DNA of 64,000 bases from Colias croceus (Eukaryota > Arthropoda > Insecta > Lepidoptera > Pieridae). The translations under genes and the position numbers were made by a program. Below the pieces are notes generated by a model that was given only the letters and a program-made list of their open reading frames with translations, searched no databases and was not told where the DNA came from. This document shows positions 1 to 10,000 of this stretch, in pieces. Location: contig NC_059542.1 of assembly GCF_905220415.1 (NCBI RefSeq), forward strand, positions 8,370,001 to 8,434,000, in the 5' to 3' direction. Each line of letters opens with the position of its first letter. Within the stretch, counting starts at the first letter, position 1.

Positions 1-119
1 GCTATATAAACAAAAAAAGCTTCTAAATATCTGATAATATCAACTGTTTGTTAATCATACGTTCATATTTACAAAATTTCCATTTATTTATTATAATCTT
101 ATTTATAATTTATAAATTA

Positions 120-318
120 CTAGCTGTGCTCCGTGTTTTCACACGCATTACTCCGCTCCTGTTGGTCTTACCGTGATGATATATAGCCTATAGCCTTCCT
201 CGATAAATGGGCTATCTAACACGGAAAGAATTTTTCAAATCGGACTAATAGTTCCTGAGATTAGCGCGTTCAAACAAACAAACAAACAAACTCTTTAGCT
301 TTATGATATTAGTATAGA
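120..318 (-). mobile_element. Helitron-like non-autonomous element abutting the PARP WGR exon
   Basis: Reverse-oriented copy: CTAG at 120-123, GC-rich end, then a (TTTG)n tract in complement, ending in the complement of TCTATACTAATATCATAAAG. Flanks are host A (119) and T (319), the Helitron target. Its last bases carry the only AG dinucleotides just upstream of the WGR coding exon. Confidence 0.8.
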
Positions 319-3300
319 TTGTGGAAATACCCTTCCAACAGGTACTGGGTTGTTAAGAGGACGGGTGAAACTGGTTCCAAACCTTTCTTAACTGTGAAAG
401 AGTTTGAGGATGACTTAAGCGGAGCTAAGGAATTATTTGAAAAGGAATTTTTTAAGAAGACAGGGAACACGTGGTGTTCAAGGCATCAATTTCAGAAGGT
501 TATCAAATATAGTTATCTATTGTTGATTATGCAGCACATGTGCTAGTTAATATATTTTTAACATTTTTCTTTTTTCTTAGAAACATGGTAAATACGATTT
601 GGTGCAATTGGCTAATCTGAACAAAACAATTCCTGTACTACTCATGGATAGCCAAAGCTCTCTACCGGTTACATTACAGAAACTGATGATTTTGCTCTTC
701 GATATCAACATCATTAATAAAACAATAGCAGATATTGATGTAAGTATAAAGAGTTAATATATCTACAATACTAACGGATCCTTTAATTACTAACCTACCT
801 TACAGGTATAAGTTTCAAGAATACGAAGGCTGACGTTATTATGATTTATCCATAACTAGCTTACCGCCCGCGGCTTCGCCCGCTTTGTCTAAAACCTAAT
901 AAATCTATATAATATATAAAACTCAAAGGTGACTGATATAGTGATCTATCAACGCATAGCCAAAATCACTGGACGGATTGGGCTGAAATTTGGCATGCAG
1001 ATAGATGTTAGGACGGAGGCGTCCCCTAAGAAAGGATTTTGATCAATTCTACCCCCAAGGGGATAAAATAGGGGATGAAAATTTGTATCATGTTTATTTA
1101 TCTTTTTCACGCAGGCGAAGCTGCGGGTAACAGCTAGTTATATACTAAAACCTTCCTCTGGAATCACTCTATCTATTTAAAAAAAAACGCATCAAAATCC
1201 CGTGCGTTGTTTTAAAGATTTAAGCATACAAAGGGACATACGGACAGAGAAAGCGACTTTGTTTTATACATGTAGTGAAGCATACATAATGTTTTATGCT
1301 AAGTTGGTGACTCGATCGAGATTGAGCACTATTGCCGATATTTTCATGTAAATTAAAATTCACAACAATATGAGATGTTAATTTATGCTCGTTATTTTCC
1401 TAGTTATTGCTGATAATTAATCATTAAAATTTCTGCAGGTGCAGTGAAGACAATAAACCTTTTTTTCAAAATTTGCGGAAATACAATAAGTAATACGAAC
1501 ACTCTTGTAAGCATTCTAGTAGTTAGATAAACATAGTGTGGGATTTTTATGGTGTTTAATATTTACACATTGAGTATAACAAATATGTGTATTGTGTATA
1601 TATAACCCTGTAGATTTTTTTATATATTTCGCTTGTATACTTTATGCCCCGATCAATAATCCTATTGTAAATACCCAAAACACATAGTTAAGGGTGCCTT
1701 TATCCCAAAGTATTATGTGCATTCCTACTCCTAGTGGAACTTATAGTGACCAATTAGGTAGTATAGATAGGGTGTTGGGTTTTTGTAGTTAAATATATGT
1801 AAGTGCTTCATTTTTGAAATGTTTTATAATTTTTGAGTTCTATTTATTCAGGTGGATTCGAGCAAAATGCCTTTAGGTGTCCTTGATGATGAACAGATTA
1901 GAGCGGGATATGAGACCTTATTGCATTTATTTCTTCTAGTCCAAAAGGGAAAAGTCAGCTATAATAGGATTAAAGATCTCTCTAATAAGTAAGTTCTATT
2001 TTTTTTTCTTTTGCGCCTGTGTATTGAATCTACTAAAAATTCACTGATATTCTGCTCACTCCATCTAGCCTGAAATAAATATAATTTTTGATTGCAGATT
2101 CTATACGAAGATACCACATAAGGGAACAGAAAAAGATTTAGTGGTTCTGAATAGCATGGAGTTAATTAGTTCCAAATTTGAGATGCTATTCAACTTGCAG
2201 AACACTCACTTATCGTATAGATTATTAGAAGAAGGTAATCCATGTTTTATAAGTTGTGTGAAGTAATGTTTTATAAGAATTTTTTGCTTAAGTATATAAG
2301 TGGAGACAATTCTTGTAATGGTCTCCAATCTTGTCACACTTCAAAGATCTTTTTTTCATAGGTCTATTTTTTATTTATACTTTTTTAGAAATGGACGCGT
2401 CTGTCAATAGAATGGAAACATACTACCATAGACTGAACACAGAAATCGTTACGTTGGACAAAGATTCTAAAGAATTCAATATGATATTGGAATACTTTAC
2501 GAACACTCAATCAGAGAGACACTTGAATAACTTTAAGATGCACATTGAAGAGGTGAGTCTAAAAATTTTAGCTTTCTTTAGTAATATGTGACTATTAATA
2601 TAATTATAATAATATTTTCGATGTCATAAAGGCCTACGAAACAAACAAAAAAAAACATATCACGCAATCCAAAAACAAATTAATGTCATTTGGTAACCGT
2701 CGTATGTATTACGTTTTTGAACTTGTCTTGTTGGCCTTACAGATCCACTTAGAATCACGCTTGAATTGTTGTTACACTTATAAGAGTCACATGTACCTTA
2801 TATTGGAAGAACCCAGCCTTTACAACTATTTAATGTGACGTCGCACTATAATATATTCATTATTCATTAATATTGTTTGTGTACATTTTGGAATCATTTA
2901 ACATTTATTGCATACTAGCTTTCCACCCGCGGCATCGCCCGCGCAGTCAAAGAAAAACCCGCATAGTTCCCGTTCCCGTGGGATTTCCGGGCTAAAACCT
3001 ATCCTATGTCCTTTCTCGGGTATCAAAATATGTATCTCTATACCAAATTTCATGCAAATTGGTTCAGTAGTTAAGGCGTGATTGAGTAACAAACAGACAG
3101 ACAGCGTTACTTTCGCATCTATTCATATAATAAATCTGTAGAAGGGTCAATTCTGTACATTGAAAATATTGAAAAAATAAATAGCAGGGGGTGTTACTGG
3201 ATCGATACCAAGCCCAAATATGTGATTAAAAAAATTTTTGTCTGTCTGTCTGTCTGTCTGTATGTGAAGGCATCACGTGAAAACTAACGGTTCGATTTCG

Positions 3301-4840
3301 ATGAAACTTGGTATAATTATACCTTATAATCCTGGGCATAAAATAGGATACTTTTTATCCCGGAAAAATGCGTAGAAAAAAAAATCTTAATTTTTCTTAA
3401 TTGTTCCGCGCGGACGGAGTCGCGGGCGGAAGCTAGTTTATAATATTAGTATGGATTAATCCAGTTCTGGTTATTCAGATATTTCTAGTGGAACGGCAAG
3501 GTGAGAAGCAGCGCTATGAGCCTTACAAATCATTGCACAATAGGAAACTGTTATGGCACGGGTCACGGCTCTCTAACATTGCTGCTATACTTCATAAAGG
3601 TTATTTTAATGTTGACGCTTTTTATATCTAACATATTTTTGAAGTGAAACTTCTTTATCGAGGTTGGAAAAAAATTTAGTGTAACATTTTTTCGTTACAC
3701 GTGACATTTTTCCGTTACGCCCATCTTTTTCTTATCCCTACCACGCGTGATTCGACGTATTTCTGTAAAGTTGAAGTACATAAATTATTATTTGAAAAAT
3801 AAGGTCATAAAGAAGTTTCACTTCTTACATGTGTACACTAGTACACGCACACATTTTTTTATATATATCATTGATGATGATGATGATGATGATAGTCGGT
3901 TTTATTCACACTGTGGAATACAAAATTTTGAAAATACTTGAATGCAGATTCTTTCTTTTATTTTTTTTTGAGTACCAATTAATATCTATAGCATTAAGAC
4001 TTCAGAGTGCTATCCCTCGATGGTATTACAAAAATCCATCATGTATCAAGAACCTAATCTAGAATCTCTCGAAATCAATAATAGTCAACGTTCACCCCTT
4101 TTCAGTAGTCTATGGTATCAGACTGCATTATAAATATTGTTTTTAAATACGTAAAACTTGCAAAGGTCTCCGCATAGCACCACCAGGGGTGCCAGCAACG
4201 GGCTACATGTTCGGCAAAGGGATATACTTCGCGGACGTAGCGACGAAGTCCGCACAATACGTACACGCTACTGCGGACCATCCCAGTGGGGTGCTTCTGT
4301 TGTGCGAAGTGGCGCTTGGTAATATGTAAGTTATACACATGTGCTTGAAAATATCCTCAACTTAAGACTTTAAGACAAGAACTGTACTTAAATTTCTTTT
4401 AGTTACTAAATATTATATCAATCGTAGAAATCTTGCTTGGTTATGATTTAAAGTTTATTTTACAAATTATATATTTTATAATTATAATATATTAGTACAT
4501 ACTTCTTAATTGTTAATCTGATAAGTCGAACTGCGATAAAATTTCATCTAGTCCATAATAACATTCAGTAACATTCAAATGAATACTAATTAAAATTTTT
4601 CTATATCCTTTTTCCAACAGGAAGAAATGCCACACCAAAGAATATGTTACAAAATTGCCAGATGACACCCAGTCAGTTTGGGGAGTCGGTTGTATTCAAC
4701 CAGACCCCTCGCGCGCCATCACTTTACAAGATGGCACCATTGTGCCTCTTGGCAATATTGTAACGAACGACGATGTTCTCTCTGCGCAAGGTGAACTTAT
4801 ACACAATGAGTATCCTTTTTGTGAAAATGTTTTAGAGTAA
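318..4840 (+). CDS. PARP: Poly(ADP-ribose) polymerase, PARP1/2-type, 3' eight exons (5' end outside window)
   Basis: Nuclear enzyme family that transfers ADP-ribose from NAD+ to proteins at DNA breaks. Visible exons: 319-498, 581-739, 1852-1988, 2098-2234, 2389-2552, 3479-3599, 4166-4325, 4621-4840; all have GT/AG borders and join in one frame (425 codons plus stop). Order: WGR domain (exon 1 into 2), helical regulatory domain (KMPLG at about 1867, FYTKIPH at 2099), then the ART catalytic domain. The H-Y-E triad is present: His in LLWHGS (3557), Tyr in GKGIYFAD (4225), Glu in HNEYP (4808). The link WCSRHQFQK-KHGKYDLVQ resembles PARP2; the catalytic core resembles both PARP1 and PARP2. Odd points: the WGR motif reads RTGETG, so its Trp and Arg are lost, and the protein stops ten residues after the catalytic Glu, without the usual last strand. 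It may be a divergent paralogue. Upstream exons are not in the window. Confidence 0.9.
856..1278 (-). mobile_element. Helitron-like element (outer of a nested pair)
   Basis: Reverse copy in a PARP intron: CTAG and the GC-rich end at 856-900, and the other terminus at about 1278 (complement begins TCACTACAT). It is interrupted by a second element at 904-1137. Confidence 0.65.
904..1137 (+). mobile_element. Helitron-like element (inner, nested)
   Basis: Starts TCTATATAATATATAAAAC and ends GCGGGTAACAGCTAG; flanked by A903 and T1138. It lies inside the reverse-oriented copy 856-1278. Confidence 0.75.
2743..2838 (+). other. Possible alternative terminal exon of the PARP gene
   Basis: A good acceptor (TTGGCCTTACAG) precedes an in-phase 31-codon open stretch ending in TGA. 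Joined to the exon ending at 2552 it would give a truncated protein lacking the catalytic domain. It shows no similarity to PARP that I recognise; it may be chance. Confidence 0.2.
2915..3455 (-). mobile_element. Helitron-like element (outer of a second nested pair)
   Basis: Reverse copy with CTAG at 2915-2918 and the TC terminus at 3454-3455; flanks A2914 and T3456. Removing 3118-3436 restores a continuous element ending TTTATAATATTAGTATGGA. It ends 23 bp before the PARP exon at 3479. Confidence 0.75.
3118..3436 (+). mobile_element. Helitron-like element with (GTCT)n tract (inner)
   Basis: Starts TCTATTCATATAATAAATC, has a (TGTC)n microsatellite near 3238-3262, and ends GGGCGGAAGCTAG. Flanks A3117 and T3437. 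Same family as 56675-57152, but about 160 bp shorter. Confidence 0.8.
3641..3824. mobile_element. MITE-like element with 18-bp terminal inverted repeats
   Basis: GAAGTGAAACTTCTTTAT at 3641-3658 is exactly inverted at 3807-3824, in a PARP intron. The 184-bp element has no ORF. No clear target duplication, so the superfamily is unassigned. Confidence 0.65.
3871..3892 (+). repeat. (GAT)n microsatellite
   Basis: About seven GAT units in tandem inside a PARP intron. Confidence 0.8.
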
Positions 4841-6268
4841 AAGCTTGTCTTCACAGTACAGTATAATTTTAAAAGCCATAAATACTTAAAAAGTAACATT
4901 ATTTAATGTCTCCCGTTACCTTATTTTAGATTCTGAAATATAATAAACAGTTCATTTTATCTACAAGTAAGTTGATCTAAGTAAATTTGAAGGAAAATAG
5001 CTTGCCTAAACCAGTAGGAAAGCTCATTTCGTGCGATTCAAGTAATTTGCCTTGTTAAATTGGATGTCTGAATATCATTGTTAGCCTTAGATCATTAAGT
5101 AATGGATAACACTCACAGGCGCTTCCCCTTTCGCCGAGGTATAAGATTATTCGAATCGAAAAATCTTATGCTTTCATAAAAACTACTTGCGTAATCGATT
5201 ACAAACACTGCGTATTCGTAAAACATCGAAAGGACGTCTGCGAGTGCTCCGCTAAAAATGCCGTTTTGTGCTGTCAAGTCTTGCAGAAACAAGTCAAACA
5301 CATCAAATATTTAAAAAGATGGAATAACCTTTCATTTGTGAGTATTTTTTTGTTTTTTTTTTTTACGTAAATATCATATTTAAATGCAATTTCTAATAAT
5401 CGTCGATGTATCGTTTAGCGATATGATCAAGACAAATAATCGAGTCATGTTTACTCGATCATTGATGCGGCCCCACGAGACTATCATGGAAAGAAAATAT
5501 ACAAATTTAATCTTTATGAACTAAGAGATAAAGTTGAATTTAAAACGCGATACTGAACCGCATCCCTTACGAGACTATCTTGTAAAGAAATACAAATTTA
5601 ATCTTTATGAACTTAGTGATAGAGTTGAATTTAAAAACTCGTCGCTTAAAAGATCGTAAATTTTTACGACTTTCGTGACACAAATTATTTTTGTGGATGT
5701 GTGATTGTGTTTCATAGTGTGAGTAACCCTCCCCGGACCAAAATCAGCAGAAAGTTTAGTTAGAACATTTGCCAGCGTACTCCATCCATTACTTATTGAT
5801 CTAAGACCTAAGTTGTTAGCTGAACAAGGCCGTTTAATAAATGGGCTAGGCTCTTAATTAAACATCTAATTAAGGCTGTGACATAATTATTACATATATC
5901 TCTGAATTAATGGACAACTGGAATCCTATATATTACGATCGTCTCCATTTTGTTGGCGTTACCAAAATAAAAATTTTTTTGGACGTTCACCAATTCATGT
6001 TTATTTACTTATTTTCTTAACAAATAAACCAGATTTATTGTCTACAATGAAGCTCAAGTCACAATCAAATATTTGCTACAGATAACTTTTGATGTATGTA
6101 CGTGAAAAAAATATTATTTACAACATTCTGTAGGTACTTACTCTTGTAATCCATTTTTTTATTTATAATAAAATTAATAAAAATGGCTCTTGTTTTTTTT
6201 TACCTTACGTCTGTTCTATACAAGGTTCCATACATGAAAGGCTAGATTGTCAAGTGAACATAAGAAGG
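4841..6268. other. Intergenic region downstream of PARP
   Basis: Holds the PARP 3' UTR (an AATAAA occurs near 4940) and the 94-bp duplication. A small minus-strand ORF at 5113-5301 has no recognisable domain and is not called. Confidence 0.6.
5464..5641. repeat. Tandem duplication, 94-bp period
   Basis: The ACGAGACTATC block recurs at 5475 and 5569, and both copies continue through TACAAATTTAATCTTTATGA to GTTGAATTTAAAA, with scattered mismatches. Non-coding, between PARP and SMSr. Confidence 0.75.
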
Positions 6269-6270
6269 TA

Positions 6271-6420
6271 GCGCGCACGAGCAACTTTGTCTCCGCAACT
6301 ATTTTGTCTCTCTCACCCATGGGCTAGTATGAAAGTGCGCGCACGTAGCGACGCAACTCCGCATACAATAATTGACGGGAGAAACAAAATAGTTGCGGAG
6401 ACAAAGTTGCTCGTGCGTGC
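6271..6420. mobile_element. TA-flanked MITE (Tc1/mariner-type insertion), 42-bp inverted repeats
   Basis: Arms 6271-6312 and 6379-6420 are inverted copies (40 of 42 match by eye) around a 66-bp loop. TA dinucleotides flank both sides (6269-6270 and 6421-6422), as expected for a mariner-class target duplication. No coding capacity. Confidence 0.75.
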
Positions 6421-6569
6421 TAGCTCTATACCTAAATCGTTTGAAATAATTAGACTCAGTATTAAGAATCATATTTTTAGACTTAAAACTGAAAACACCG
6501 AATCTCAGAGAATTATGACTGGTTCCAAACGTGCATTCCATGGATCTATCCATCCTCGCCTAGATAGAT

Positions 6570-6715
6570 TTGCCTTGAATTTGATATTTTGGTTTTATGG
6601 CATTCAAATGAATTTATATGGAATAGAAAAAATTAGCGTATCGTGAAAGGATGTGGGTTCGAGTCCCGCCTCGTGATCGAATTTTTTCTATTTTTTATAA
6701 ATTTATATTTATGAA
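6570..6715 (+). repeat. Decayed copy of the tRNA-like repeat family
   Basis: Contains the same left end (GGTTTTATGGCATTCAAATG) and right end (a B-box-like GGGTTCGAGTCCCGC, then CTCGTGATCGAATTTTTTC) as the long palindrome at 59349-59814, but lacks its centre and A-box half. Confidence 0.7.
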
Positions 6716-7077
6716 GCAAAATTCAACAAAAAGGTCGGGTTTTATTTCCTTATAAAATGGCAACTCTTTTTTTCTCTGTGCAATTAGTCCATCAATTATT
6801 AATGATCTATGATCTATACCATCAACAGAAAATGTCCAATGTCAAGGTGTCATCCGTGTGTCATCTGTCAAACAACGACGGCGTAGTAGGGTAAAGAAAG
6901 GATGGGACATTGTCAAATTGAGATAATCAAAGTAAAACGCTGGAACTATGTCTTCGCTTTCTCTCTAGTCTTACAATCAGTGTTTTTATTTTTTGTTTAA
7001 ATTTAGGATAAATTTTTAAGTGAAGTTTTATAAAGAGATTATTTTATTAGTGATCGTGTACACATCATTCTGTTATC

Positions 7078-10000
7078 ATGGATTCGGATATTATAAAATG
7101 GAGCAACAAAGAAGTTATTGAATTATTACATAAAGAAAAAATTAGTAGCTTAATTATAGGAATTTGTAAATCACAAGATATCGATGGTCGATGTTTACTG
7201 AGCTTCGTGGACAGAGATTTTTACGATTATCCATTCGACAAGTTAAAACTTGGGGAACGCAAACGGTTTATATTGATGGTGAAGAAATTGCAGAAGAGCA
7301 ATAGAAATGCAATGTGTGAACTAGGTTTGTGCGAAGATTCACTCTCAAACCCAGCGACAAACATAAATTTTGTGGGAACTAATTTATCACATTTAAGTTA
7401 TAACCTTCATCATCAGCTACAAAATGAACTTTATAGTGGAAATACTGATTGTGTATCGAATTATACAGATGTAAAAGCATCTAAATTAAAACCAGAAATT
7501 TGGAAAACTGCAATTGCAATGGGTAAATGAGGATTGTATCTTTTTTTATAGCCTTTTTAAAATGTTGTCGTTTTATTCAATTTTTATTTGTTTCCATAGG
7601 ATATGTGTTTTTAGTCACTTGGGTGACAGCAGTGGTTATGGTGATAGTGCATGATAAAGTTCCAGATATGAAAAAATATCCACCGCTTCCAGATCTCTTC
7701 TTAGATAATGTTCCACATATTCCATGGGCCTTTGATATGTGTGAGATTACAGGCTCTCTATTGTTGGCAATCTGGTTGGTTGTCCTCTTCTTCCACAAAC
7801 ACAGGTAATTTTTTTACATTTACCTTATTTACAGTTAAGGAAAGTTTAATAATTTGAATGATTTAATTGTTAACAATATTTGATTCCTCTTTGTGTCATC
7901 ATTTTATTGTTATTTTCTTTGTGATGGCACAAAAACAATGTCACTGTTTGGCATTGGATCAAACTCTAATCTACTTTTGGAACTACATTTTTCCAATACA
8001 AATTTGTAAACACATTGTTATCAATGCAATGTAAGAAAATATTGGTTGTTATAATTTTTTCTTGGATAATCTTTTTTCTTGGGATTTCCCGACATTAAAG
8101 TGTGAATAACCACCTTTGATTTTACATAGAAATACACAGTCATTCACTAATCCATTAGATTTGTCATTTACAATAAATAATTAAATGAATAATATGAATA
8201 TTTTTTTTTTCTTTATTTTGTAGTTAGAAAATGGTTATTATTGATGTTTACAGTTTTTAAAATTGAGGTTAAAACATTAGTCATATAGGTAAGTAATGCA
8301 TGAAAAACAAAAATATTTTAGAAAGTTTAAGAAACTGACATTAATCAGTTAATTGCAAATTTAGCTTTCTCTTCATGTATTTTTAAAAGAAATGATTTAG
8401 TCGTAGATATGTAGCGACCACACAACAATAATAACTAGCCATTGTTCAATTTATATTGCAAGGGAAAATTAATTATTGATTTTTATTCATAAACATTAAG
8501 TCATATTAAAATCATTATGGATTGGCTAAGCATATTGAATAACCTTATCTTTGTCCCTTTTCATATTTTTATAGAAATAAAATAAATAGATTACAACAGA
8601 GTTGACTGCACTATGTACTATAAATGAATCACTGATTTTCTTTGTGCTCAAAACAAAAACAATTCAGATTTTGTAACCTTGTTTAATTGATAAGATTTTA
8701 TTTACATTTTTATGTCACCCTTTGTTGTATTGTCCACAATAGATAATTGAAGTATTTCATAGATAAACAAGTAATGACATAATGACTATTCTATTACATA
8801 TAAGAATAAATAATAATGAATTATTAAATAAGATATTTATTATCTTTGTTTCAATAAAGTTAGTCAATTAAATAAATCTCTAATATTTTTAAATTCTTTG
8901 TCATAATATATTGTTAATAATTATAACTAAAAAACTGACTCTTTAGAATATTTTAAAGATAACAGAATTTTGCTCCAAAAAATTTTATGCAATTCCATAT
9001 TTTTATTTCCATTTTTCATATTTATACAAGTCTTCTGGCTTCTTGTGCTATCTGGGAAAGAAGCATTTCAACATATAAATTTACTGTTTTTTTATTAATC
9101 TCTATAGGAGGATTTATGTAGACTTCTGTTTAATAACAGAGATATTAACCTACTGAGAGTGCATTATCATACTTGATCATAATGGAATATGATTTTTTTT
9201 GTAACTGTACTCTTAATAATTGCTAATATTCGTCTTAAAACAAAAAAAAAAAAGGTAGAACTGTATACCGTCACCCATAACAATGGCATGTTATTAACCT
9301 TTTCTGACACTGAAACACAATTTTCACTTATCCTTATCAACATCTAACTGTAAAATTCGATTACGAAAATATTGATATGATATAAATGTAAAAAAATAGT
9401 TATATCTGAACAATTACCTAATCATTCTTAGTCAAAATGTACTTAACAATACACATACTTAAATATGTAATTCCATGTAGCGGCATTAAAATATTTCACC
9501 GCTTTTTATTTCATTTAGTTCAATTAAAACGTTTTCGCTCACCTTTCGCTGTTATGTAAAGCAGTTTTGGCCTTGTTTCTTTGAAAATTAAAAAAAACAT
9601 TATCGCACCATACGTCATTTTCATAAAGCAGGCGTATGACCTAAAAAGAAGTTAAAGGCTACATTCTACTTTGATCGATTGTATTAATTTATTATGTATG
9701 CTAATCAAACTAATAAAAATAAATTACGGGATAATATATTTGTATCATTTACTTAGGTATTTCATTTACGCATTATACGCAATAATATTGCCAATTTAAA
9801 ATTTATGAAAATCAATATTGTAACTAATATGTTCCCGCACTACGCAATATTTAAGGCAATTTTTCCAGGTAAAATATGACTCGGACGAAACAAAAGCTTT
9901 TTTGAAAACTACATTTATTTTATCAAATAAACAACAACGCAAACTGGCAAACACACACAATATTAGTTTACGTAGTTTTTTTGTCAATATTCTTGTGTGT

